A stretch of 64,000 bases of DNA from the NCBI GenBank assembly GCA_021307315.1, contig JAJSPD010000005.1, forward strand, positions 496,001 to 560,000. Direction: 5' to 3'. The stretch comes from Bisporella sp. PMI_857. Its lineage: Eukaryota > Ascomycota > Leotiomycetes > Helotiales > Helotiaceae. This document shows, in pieces, positions 1 to 10,049 of the stretch (positions are counted from its first letter, which is position 1; the number at the start of each line of letters is the position of its first letter). The position numbers were made by a program, and so were the translations under genes. Below the pieces are notes generated by a model. It was not told the origin of the DNA, did no database searches, and worked only from the letters and a program-made list of their open reading frames with translations.

Positions 1-1098
1 CAGGAGGATGAAACCACAATTGGGTTCAAACCTCTCCAGGATCCAAACATTGCAGTCGAGAGCAATCTTTATCTCGATGCGAACGACAATTTGAAGCCTA
101 GACTCACGGATAAGATTAAACGAAGCTCTCCTGATGTCGAGATGCAATCTCGGGTTCATGATATCATTCTTTGTGCTGTCACTATCCAAAGCAAGGACAA
201 TGCACCGGTCAAGTTTGTTACACAGTCACAAGCGTTTGTAGTTGTTGGACAAAGCCAGTTGCCGTTGCCTTCCGCAGATCAATTTCAAAGGCCTAGCTCT
301 CACCATTCAAATGAGCCTGTTCTAACGAAAAGCCCTGCTTCAAGTCGTGGATATAATGGTCAGCGGAACAGCGGTGTGCGCACCGATCGCTACACATCCC
401 CATCTCATGGCAGCACTGATACTGATATACATCATATGGTGGACAGCCTTGTTGCAACATCGATTGGAGGCCATTCTGATGTCAACGATACCTCATATGG
501 AATGCATAGTCGCACCGCGAATGATATTTTTGCGTCAATTGGAAGTAATGGCCTTTATGCTCAGCAATGCAGCCCGCAGATGCTTCCTAGTCTGTCTGGA
601 ATATGGCAGACGGCATTCACACCAAAGCCTAATGAGTTGCACCCAACAAGTCCAGAACGATATGCTCCTACGCGATCACCTTTCCAATACACATCTCCGG
701 AGCGTCGTTCGAATACTACTAAAGCTATAGCAAGCTCAGATTACAGCGATATTAACAATGACCCTTGGAAAACATTGGGCTCCAATTCCGCACTTCCGCC
801 AATCGCTCGCAAGTCTAAAGAAAACGAAGGTATAAAATATATGCCTCAACAGTCATCTGCTTTCACCGATACAAGTAGTATCTACGGCAATGTCACACCT
901 ATCCGCTATGCTAACAATCCTTTCGGCCCTCGGACTGACGCCTTGGCGGCTCGTAATGGCGATGGTACCAGTAGCGGCAGTACCGCTGGTTCCGGTGATT
1001 ATGATCGATTTGCCATGCTCAATAGTTCAGTTTGGAACGGAACCCAGCTTGCTCATGGCGGCTATAGCCAGACTCCTCCTGGTGGCCAGGGAGGTTGA
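1..1098 (+). CDS. 3' end of an unrecognised protein gene (5' partial)
   Basis: The frame is open from base 1 to a TGA at 1096-1098, giving at least 365 residues, so the start lies upstream of the window. The first ~80 visible residues look folded: charged, with a hydrophobic strand around ILCAVTIQSKD and another ending FVVVGQ. The remaining ~280 residues are low-complexity and rich in Ser, Pro, Thr and Asn, with repeated S-P-E-R motifs, and end in GGQGG. A folded domain followed by a disordered Ser/Pro tail is common in fungal transcription regulators, but I do not recognise a DNA-binding motif in the visible part and assign no function. Confidence 0.75.
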   Translation, partial: QEDETTIGFKPLQDPNIAVESNLYLDANDNLKPRLTDKIKRSSPDVEMQSRVHDIILCAVTIQSKDNAPVKFVTQSQAFVVVGQSQLPLPSADQFQRPSSHHSNEPVLTKSPASSRGYNGQRNSGVRTDRYTSPSHGSTDTDIHHMVDSLVATSIGGHSDVNDTSYGMHSRTANDIFASIGSNGLYAQQCSPQMLPSLSGIWQTAFTPKPNELHPTSPERYAPTRSPFQYTSPERRSNTTKAIASSDYSDINNDPWKTLGSNSALPPIARKSKENEGIKYMPQQSSAFTDTSSIYGNVTPIRYANNPFGPRTDALAARNGDGTSSGSTAGSGDYDRFAMLNSSVWNGTQLAHGGYSQTPPGGQGG

Positions 1099-1448
1099 GG
1101 AACGCAATTTCTCTCCAAACTCAACTCAACTTGAGAGCAAGAGAATAAGGCATTATTATCATTATACACGACAGATTCACAACTGCTGCTATAGAGTGAT
1201 AGTCAAATCGGCTATGCCTCCAAAGGCAACCTCGCCATCATTCACAAAAGTCAACAAAGCTATTAAGCTCTTGCAGTGATATTAATGAATGATTCTTTGA
1301 TTTCTTCTCATATCTATACGATGGATCGTGGAGGATCATATGGGTCATCACTCATGGCCACATGTCTATATCATCAGACTTTAGACGCTCCCGTTGTTGA
1401 AACCTTTTCCGAACGCCGCCGAAGCCCTTTGACGATGGAAGGAGATAT
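1099..1448. other. intergenic, convergent 3' ends
   Basis: This is the spacer between two convergent genes. It should hold the 3' UTRs of both. I see no further gene or structured element. Confidence 0.5.
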
Positions 1449-2968
1449 TTACTGGCTCGATGGCTGGTAAGTCTGTTTGGGGAATGGGTATCTACACATA
1501 GATTGTTTGTTAGTGTTGTTCTTCTGTGGTAGAGGGAGCAATCTCCAAGCCATAGCGATAATCACAATTTTAGTGTGTCTTAGATGTCTTTAACATGCAT
1601 GCATGTGAATGCGATGAAGTTGGAAAAGTTACTTACGAAGGACCCAACTCTTGAATGCTCAACTTAGCCAACCATTGACCTTGGTCAATGCTTTGTGCAA
1701 GAGATGCTCCCGCAACCAAACCAGCAGTGAAACCAGCAGCAAAAGCATCACCCGCTCCAGTAGTATCATTGATCTTGCTCGCCTCGATAGCATGAACGGG
1801 GAACTCCTCTATCTTGCCTCCAACAGCAACAATTGTAGGATCAGTACCCTGGGTAATAATAGCAACCCTCTCCCTTTGCGTATTCTTCTTCGGCAGCGCA
1901 GCCAATGCCTTCGCAATCTCCTTGATATCCTTCGTCTCCAAGCCGTGGCTCTCGGCATATGCCAACGCCTCCGTCTCGTTTCCGATGACATAGTCCCAGT
2001 ATGGCGCAGTAGAATCAAGTGGCTCTTTGAAGAACTGTGGGATGAAGGGCGCGGAGAGCGAGAAGACGAAGACCTTATTGTTCTTGGCCGCTTCTTCGGC
2101 GAGAGCAAGTGCCGCTGGTGGGCAGACTGTGAGATGGTAGCCACCAACGAAGTAGTGCGTGGCACCCTCAACAAGCTTCCAGATCTCAGGGCTCTTCAAG
2201 TGCTCGAGATCATAGTGGTTCGCAGCACCAAGATCAGTGACCATTGAGCGGTTGTGGCCGGTGATGACAACACCGCAGCGGCCAGTCTTCTCGGTTTTGT
2301 CAACGCGATACTCGACGCGGAGGCCAGCTGTCTTGACTGCATCGTGCAGGATGGCGGCATATTTGTCGTCGCCAACACCTCCAAGGTAGACAACGGAGTT
2401 GGGTGGGAGGAGGTATTGTGCTCCGCGGGCGGTGTTTTGGGCTCCACCTCCGGCGATGAGCTTCGCGTCATGATTGTTTAGGAGGTCCTCGTAGATTCCG
2501 AGATGCTTCTCCTCGGCGAGAATTGCATCATTGGGCTTGAGACCATATTTCTGGAGAAGAGGCTCACCACCGAATGCTTGGATATCTTGGAGACTAGTTA
2601 GCACGGCTCTTCTATATGTTGTAGCTTTTTCATGCGCCTGCTTGTTCTAAGCTTGCTTAAAGATGACGTTCCAGCAAACACCGCCCCGTCTTTGAAGCGC
2701 ATATATCTTCCCTATGAGAAACATGTAGACGGATCTTATTGAAGGATTTTCTGAGCGCTTGTCTTTTATTCCTCTGCCTTGGAAGCAAGCTCTCATAGCA
2801 TTCAGAAGCATCTAATGCATTACTTCTTGCATTTCGTACCAAATCAACCTTCTTTTACCAACCCCGAATACATTGTTCGGACGAATTAAAGGTGCCATGC
2901 GAGGAAAATTTGGACATACCAAGCAATGGGTTCTCTAAGCAGAGGAGGGCAAATTCTTGAGGTGCCAT
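1449..2968 (-). CDS. adenosine kinase (three exons)
   Basis: Exons are complement(2920..2968, 1637..2585, 1449..1491), giving 346 aa, close to the usual length for fungal adenosine kinases (PfkB/ribokinase fold; ADO1 in yeast). The enzyme phosphorylates adenosine to AMP in the cytosol, salvaging purine and removing the adenosine left by the S-adenosylhomocysteine cycle. Exon 1 encodes MAPQEFALLCLENPLL. A 334-nt intron splits the Asp codon of the LLDIQ-type motif. Visible family motifs are GGGAQNTARG near residue 70 and NDTTGAGDAFAAGF near residue 300, the latter carrying the catalytic Asp. Exon 3 adds the conserved YPFPKQTY tail, so the protein is not truncated at GPS. Donors are GTATGT and GTAAGT. 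Intron 1 ends in AAG. Confidence 0.95.
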
Positions 2969-3415
2969 TTTGAATATGGATCAAGTAAATACAGATCAGA
3001 AATTTCGAGGTTCGGAGATGTGGTGGGGGGATGGAGGGGTTTTGCAAGTCTTGGCACAACTTTCGGCAGGGGAGATTTTGCTGGATGAATGATGTGACGG
3101 GTTTGGCACCCAGCAGTCTACGGTGCATGTGTACAGGTTGATTGCCCAAGCGCAGTGATGTACTTAGCATGCGAGGGTTATCATGACTTATTAACATCCT
3201 TGGCTCTGTTCTTTTAGTGAGGGAGATAGGAGATGCAGACAAGAGTGCCTCTTTTGTCATGCTTTTCCAGAACATTCAATAATTCACCCTCACATCATTC
3301 CATTATTTGAGCATATGTTTTCTTCTTGCATGTTTCATTTCATGCTCCCATGCTCCAGGAAATACAAAGATGCGTAGCCAGCATGTCCCATGCAAATAAA
3401 ACCCCATCAAGCAAT
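2969..3415. other. intergenic between adenosine kinase and RPL2
   Basis: Both neighbours are on the minus strand, so this holds the RPL2 3' UTR and the adenosine kinase promoter. Several short open frames occur, but none is convincing. Confidence 0.5.
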
Positions 3416-4441
3416 TTAGTCCTTGACTTTTTGAGTACCACGCAGCAAACCAGTTCTTCGAGCAGCAATGAGACCAGCCTTTTGACCTTGTACAGCATAT
3501 CTCGAGATTGTCGAAGCCTTACCAATGTGTTGATGGTTACCACCCTATACATTGTTAGTACCGTCCAAATTTCCATAGCTTCATTCAGAATACATACTCC
3601 ATGAGGATGGTCGACAGGGTTCATAGCAACACCACGAGTCTTGGGCCAAGAGTTGCGCTTGACAGCGAACTTGTGCTTAGCACGGGATGCCTCTATAAGC
3701 GAATCAGCATAATTCTCAACCCAATTTTTTGTTTATACAAACGTACTCATCAGGGGTTTGTCAGTTCTTCCACCTCCAGCAACGATACCGATCATTCCTC
3801 GTGCAGTGCTCTTGATAACCTTCTTTGCGCCGGATGGAAGCTTGACACGGGTCTTACCCTCATCTGGGTTGTGACCAATAACAGTAACGTAGTTTCCAGA
3901 TGTTCGTCCAAGAGCTCCACGATCACCGACCTTCTCCTCAACGTTTGAGATAACCGTTCCCTCGGGGACTGATCCAAGAGGAAGGACGTTTCCGACTGTG
4001 AGGTTGGCGTTCTTGCCGGCGTAGATGAATTGACCGGTGTACATTCCCTCGTTGGCGATAAAAGTCTCGGTATGAAGCTTGAATCGGTATGGATCACGGA
4101 ACTGAACCTTTGCAAGTGGTGCACCACGTCCGGGGTCGTGGATTATCCTTTGATATAGTTAGTCTTGCCTTCCAAGACATTTTTGTGCCAAACTCACTCC
4201 TTCACAACTCCACGAATGTAACCATGGCGCTCGGCATAATCGAGCTGTCTGAATGCAGCAGGGTTCTCTGTAATCTCATGTTAGCAATTCCCTCTTCGCA
4301 TAGTCGAAAATGCAAAAATTTCCAAAGATATCAAGGTTGGGTATCTCTGTGGCAAGGAAAGCGAGACTTGCTGTTGAGGCGGGTGTGAGCCGTAAAGATC
4401 GAGCCGCGACCTTTTCTCTGGTTACGGATAACACGTCCCAT
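3416..4441 (-). CDS. RPL2: 60S ribosomal protein L2 (uL2; five exons)
   Basis: Exons are complement(4372..4441, 4198..4267, 3747..4147, 3598..3692, 3416..3544), giving 254 aa, the usual length for eukaryotic uL2 (L8 in animals). It is a core large-subunit protein contacting the peptidyl-transferase region. The start [20 protein letters not shown], the central [28 protein letters not shown], and the highly conserved [16 protein letters not shown] loop (split by intron 4) are all present. Intron 1 must begin with GC rather than GT: exon 1 ends after the first base of a Lys codon, the next bases are GCAAGT, and only this junction yields [16 protein letters not shown]. All other introns are GT-AG. 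Many introns near the 5' end are typical of fungal ribosomal protein genes. Confidence 0.97.
4268..4371 (-). other. GC-AG intron in RPL2
   Basis: This is a 104-nt intron with donor GCAAGT and acceptor TTACAG, and a GCTAAC branch-site candidate about 14 nt before the acceptor. No GT donor in the vicinity keeps the frame and the conserved LNKNPAAF junction. GC donors with the AAGT continuation are the known minor class spliced by the U2 spliceosome. Confidence 0.85.
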
Positions 4442-6763
4442 AGCTGCAACGTTGTCGTTGTTAACAGAGAGATACAGAGAAGTTCGAAGTTCGAATCTGG
4501 CGTTGATAGAAATTCCCCAGTGTGCGCACTAAGCGATTTTGACTAAAAGGCTTGGCGAGACAAGGCTGCCAAGACCATATCCTAACTCGACGGATTTACC
4601 CTTAACACACAGCGCCAAACAGGTACTTGGTAAGCTTTTACTTACAGAGTTTCAGAATCGACGACGGATTAAGCATTCAAATTTGTGAAACCTATTAATC
4701 GATGGAAGAGACATCTATCACGTGAAAGGCCTCGATGCCTTAGGCATAAAGATTGACATGACACACGACCTCAGATGTAACACGCTTCTCCTGCTCGGAC
4801 TGTACCATCGCAACGACATACCTATGAGAGCCACCGACTCGCCCTCCATCTATGCTCTGAATCGGATTCTTTATTCATGACTTTCAGGGAAATATGGAAT
4901 ATGCGAGGTCGAGCCTGAAGCTTATCATCTGGTATGAATGAACTTCGCGAATTGTGTGTACAACTTTCCTTGCTTTGGACGAAGATCTAGCCTAGTGTAG
5001 CTTCATCAAGGTATGAAGATGATCATCATTACTACCACTACTTTTGTATCTGTTTCCTTTTGTGGTACTCATTTTTTTTTGCTCAATACCAAAACCATTA
5101 GCACAAGACTAGTAAAGGAGATCGCTATCACGATTACTACCTTGCTGAGCAAAATCGTAAGACCATCCTCTACCTATCTTATAGGAGTCAAGTGCATGTC
5201 TTGCTTGTTCTGTTGTGATTGAAAATCCAATCAAGCGAGCGGTGGGAGCGCCTTTGGGTGTTCTGCCTGAAGGTTGCTGTGCCTTTAAAACACTCTGAAG
5301 GTCATCCTTTGTTCATTCTATCACAACTCTTTGAACACTGCAATGTGCTATTAATGGCTTACTTTCTAGGGACATTCCTCATCCACCATTTGAGCAAAGT
5401 TCAAGTTGGACAAAACATTTATTTCCATTTCTGCTATATGTTCAAGAAGCAGCTTATTTTGGTTCGTTGAGAATGTTATGCTTAAGCACTGAATACGTGG
5501 CACAGCTTCCTGAACGAGGAATCGAGGAATAGGGGAAGAGGTTTGATGCGAGTGCAGAGGGAACCTGATTTCGAGGCAGGATCCAACCGATGACGCTAGG
5601 CCTGTGTGCTCGAGAATGCCTATCATCCTTCAAAATATGATATACTAGAATGTATTTCTCTCATCGAAACAAATTCTTGAAGCAAAAGAATTTGAGGCTC
5701 GCCGAGATATTATGACCTGTGGTGGGCGAAGAATTGAACCACAATTTACTATGCGGACCATGATGTCAGAAAATGATAACAGGCAGTCATTGAGACACAA
5801 ATTCCACTTCCCGAGCCTGCATTGTGCAGTTTCAAATAAAGTTTGACGTTCGGGGTATTGATTTAGCAGTTTTAAGGGTTGTCATCTTCATCGCAGGCCC
5901 TATCGCTTGCCAAAAGGTGAGCCCCTCACCACACGAAGATTATTCGAATTGAAACAGCTAACAGGCAAACTTAGCTATTGCTTTCATAGTATCCAGATAA
6001 GAGCTCAGTAATATGGATGCATGAAATTGAAGGTGGAGAAATTTTTAACAGAGTCACCAGGAACAATTAAAATGATGAAAGTAAGAGAACAACTTCGATA
6101 TGATGGCAGGTTTGATTGCTCCGAATTGAGACTTCAGCAGACAATAGCAAAGATGGACTGTCAAGCAAAATGACAATGTGCTGTATGGGGGGACGGGGTT
6201 TGTTCATGGGCAAAAGCAAGAGGCATCCAGAATTCCGGTTCGACTTGAAGCTCGCATAATCAAGGACTGTCCTCCATCTTGATTCTGGACTGAAGTGAAA
6301 GGACAATCACCACAAGATCTTTCAAAGAAATAAGCGCTTTAATGAGCTCAAAAGACTCTCATCCTTTGACAAGTAACATTGTCTTGATCTAGAGCCGCGT
6401 AGTATCTTAATCAGATATTGGAATTTTCTAAAATTTATCAGATGTTTAGTTGGATCGTGTGAAAATTTCTGGTATTGAACTAAGAATGTTCTAGGAAATT
6501 GGTGATGGGGCTCATAACTTGTACAATTCTGTTAGAGAGAAAGAGATGGCGAGGGAAATTAATTGTGTAAATAGAAAGACAATAGCACCGAAGACTCTAT
6601 TGCCTGACGTGACAGTAAACTAGTTAGCTAGAGTGATTTTTACCAAGTGCCTATTGTGCTTAGACCAATGAATGACCTTGGACTGCCTGGATCTCTTTCC
6701 AACCTCCACCCAAATCTACCTGCCCAAACCACTACCCAACAACCAAAAAACCACTCCGCAACC
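4442..6763. other. 2.3 kb intergenic, divergent promoters
   Basis: This spacer separates the divergent RPL2 (-) and WHIM-type gene (+). A palindromic CACGTG lies at 4719-4724, about 280 bp upstream of the RPL2 start. That is the core recognised by Cbf1-type bHLH proteins, but its use here is inference. The region is AT-rich with short T runs. Open frames are all under ~90 codons and none resembles a known protein. Confidence 0.4.
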
Positions 6764-8792
6764 ATGAGCGACAGCGATTCTTCAGAGCTCTCCTCTGTTC
6801 CATCTGAGGATGAGTCTATCGGATTGACCAAAAAGAATGGAATTCTCAAATTTTTCACCAAGGCAAAAACAGCTCCTGTGGTCGAGATACCTCCGAAGTC
6901 ACCACCAAGACCAAAGCGCGATCCATCCCCTCCTCATGAATACGTGTTAGCAGATAATCCGGATATTGCTGTAAGTATCAAGGCTTTTGTCGCGTTCTTA
7001 CACGCGGAAAACGCGCACCTGTGCCCTTGATTCGCGCTGACGTTCTCGAAGTTCATAGTCATGTACAGAAGTCGCTTCAACGACGCATTCGCAAAGTCTC
7101 TTCCAAATTTCGGTCCGCAAGAGCTCGAAAGGGGTGTAGTAGATACTATACCCAGCGAGCAGGTCGAGCAGTTCCTCTGCGCAGTCCTTGGTCTGCTGTT
7201 AAATCGGAAACAGGATGTAAAGTGGGTAGCCCTCACAGCTCTGTTTTCCTAGCTTTAATGTTAGCACAATATGCTAATACGACTAAAAGGCCGGGTCATT
7301 ACAATCGAGCGCTGGAAGAAGCTGTGCAAACGCATAAGTCACAATGGGCGAAAGATTGGGATGCGAAGAACCCTCTTTCTGGAGGAGCCACCTTTACTTC
7401 CATGTCGCCAACTGAACGAGTAAGGCCAATACCACGGTGCACTGTTTGGTAAAAATTTACTGATTTTCCTGCAGCTTACTCTCCTAAAAACCCTAGTACT
7501 TTGGTCCCTCTCTTCGTCCGATGTTATTAAGGGTATAATTCAGACCGCATATAAATCGACTCGACAAGAAGATGATCTAAAAGTGCCACTATCAGTGCAA
7601 CCTTGGGGATCCGATGCAGATAAACGACGGTATTATCTCATTGAGGGATTAGATGACACACACTTTAGGGTCTATAGGGAGAGCAACCATACTGGTATCA
7701 AAAGGACTTGGTGGAGCGTCGCCAGTGATATTGATGAGTTGAAGGCATTGGCAGAAAAATTGGAGAAGGAAGATGGTGGTCAAAAAGCTAGACTCTTGAG
7801 CTCTAAGATGCTTGCTGCAGTGCCTCGATTTGAAGAAACCGAAGAAGTAAGTTCTAGGCACATCATTATTGACTACATCTGTCTAATTTAGTCTCTAGAA
7901 GCGAAAGCGTCGTGAATACCGCCTCATGCGAAAGCAACAATTCAGGCGTCCAGAGCCAAACTATTCAATGTATGAAGGCCGCACTAGAGGCAAGCGTATT
8001 AAGTACACCTATTCGGATGGGGAGGAAGAAGATACGGGTTATTCTGATGCCACCACAAACCGACGCTCTACCCGGAACACTCGCAATCACACCCCAGCCG
8101 AAGGCTTTGTTCCTACTGTCACTCAGAGTGGAAGGCAAGTCAAAGCCCGTCATGGTGGTGCTTATGGAGAGAGCATGTTGAGTGGAACAACTGCCCCTGA
8201 TATTACAACTGAAGGGTTTAATGAAACTAGCGAAGAGCCAGAAGATTCATCTGGTGGAAGACCTCGACGAGCAGCTGCGGCCAAGGTTACAAATGGCTAT
8301 AGTGCTAGAAAGGGTGGTGCGCATATCGAAGGCTACAATTCAATCGACGAATATGATAGTGACGAGGATGACGCCAGCGAGCAGGATTATGGAGACGATG
8401 AGGAAGAAGAAGAAGAAGTTCCCCTTGAGAGCGATAACGAGGAGCCAGACCATTATTCTGAAGATGAGGAGATTTCCGACGACGAGAAGAAGAGTCTACT
8501 TGTTAAACTTCCAGTCAAAACCCTAACGCCGGAAAAGAAGACTACCATCAAGCTCCGCATATCGCCAGAAACCTTGAAGCGCGACAAACCTGCTTCGGTT
8601 CCTCCTCCTGAAGTCGATGTTCCGGCCAAAGCGATCAGCCACAATCCTCTTGACTCCGTCCCAGATAGCCCACCAAAATCCGCGTCGCCTACCCCCATGG
8701 CTAAACCTCACTCTCCGCTCACGTTCAGAGGCAGCCCAGGAAAGCAGTGTGCATTCCCTGTGCCTCCACCTGTGAGCGCTTCCGGAACCTAA
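6764..8792 (+). CDS. DDT/WHIM-type chromatin-remodelling subunit (RSF1-like)
   Basis: Exons 6764..6970, 7052..7221, 7290..7419, 7475..7846 and 7899..8792 give 590 aa. The start MSDSDSSELSSVPSEDES has a favourable CAACC context. Residues ~70-210 contain helices (MYRSRFNDAFAKSLPNF, then LERGVVDTIPSEQVEQFLCAVLGLLL and a segment ending LKTLVLWSLSSSD) that look like the DDT-WHIM1 arrangement. Residues ~220-290 carry PWGSDADKRRYYLIEG followed by TWWSVASDIDEL, the WHIM2-like segment that contacts linker DNA in ISWI partners. The C-terminal half is basic then strongly acidic (Asp/Glu runs) and Pro-rich, probably disordered. No PHD finger is visible, unlike animal RSF1. Nuclear nucleosome spacing is the likely role; the family call is from remembered domain shape, not a search. 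Confidence 0.75.
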
Positions 8793-10049
8793 TACCTTAC
8801 GAAATTTGGCATCTTTTTCGTACGACAGCACTTGGTGTATAGTAGACAAAAAAAGGCGTTCCGGTGGTCTGGTCGCAATTTGCTGCCGGACTTGCACGTG
8901 TGTGCTATGAGACTGGCTATACCAGTTACCGATAGATATCTAAAGTAGTATCATGAATATGAATAATTGACAGAAACCCCAAGACTTAATGGCCAATTGG
9001 CATAATTTCGTGTGTCACTGAGAAGATCGTACGAGTCAGCCCTTCAAGCCATCTTGACGAGTCTAGTCCCAAAGCGTATCACATTTTCATCTGATATGTA
9101 GAGCCTTATATGGACGGTGAACAACTATTTAGTATGATAGCCTATCTATTCTTGTTGATTCGAAACTTATAGAGCTTCATATTGTTTGGCAAGAATCCCA
9201 GACAATCAACTACCTTTGTTCTAGAAATCAACATAGGCTTTTCGGCTCAGAAATAGATGGCCCACCTGAGCGGTTAACTGCCAAAATTCGACTATCCTAC
9301 CGCAATCGATATCTTCGTGTTTAATAAACCGGAAAGTTAATCTAGTTCGTAAAGAGTAAGCGTATAAATGGTCTTACAATTAATTCAAAATTAACGAGTA
9401 TACAATAAAACAAAAAGGTAATAACCGGAGACATATTCCTCAGCCCGAAAGAGATAGGCAGTCGTTTGCCAAGTCCTTGCACTTTTGCATATCGCCCCTT
9501 GAGCCTCAGCCAATGACGCTTCGATAACTACGTAGGTCGGCAGCCAAGGTGCCTATGTGGATATCAAAGGTAGTACTGTGTGGAGGTGTCCAGTGTAATC
9601 CATGTCTGACCACTTTCATTTATCTTAGGCTATGTACACCTATCCCTAAGTAAAATACTGTAGCTCACTATGCTTCGTACACCTATTGCTTTAAGCGAAA
9701 GCGGTGAGGCAAAGATTATCTGGACACCCTCATAGTCTTGACCCCAGCATCAAAAGTTACACGAGTAATTCCTCCTGGTCAACTGCAATCTCAGCAGATC
9801 TCGAACACCTAAGCTACTCTTTCTTAAGCGTAAATGCCAAGCACGGTATCCCATCTTTGGGAAACCTATCACGCAGCCCATGTTTATCTTTCCCTGGACC
9901 ACTACTCGGTATTACTTCCCCCTTTAACCCATGGGTGTTCATGACTCCGGTTATCGTTCGAGATGCTGATCCTATATATAAAAGAGGTACCCTGAGCATG
10001 ATCAAGATGCCTCACCCTCAAAAGTCAGAATCCTCCCAACGGCAGCATC
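8793..10049. other. intergenic upstream of permease
   Basis: About 1.26 kb holding the 3' UTR of the preceding gene and the permease promoter. Only short shadow frames are present. A TATATATAAA-like string near 9971-9980, about 70-80 bp before the permease ATG, could be its TATA element. Confidence 0.35.

Noticed and set aside
1651..2247. 198-codon plus-strand frame opposite adenosine kinase
   Set aside because: It is a shadow of the conserved minus-strand coding exon.
4485..4505. AGTTCGAATCT resembling a tRNA T loop
   Set aside because: Flanking bases do not form a T stem and there is no matching acceptor or D arm.
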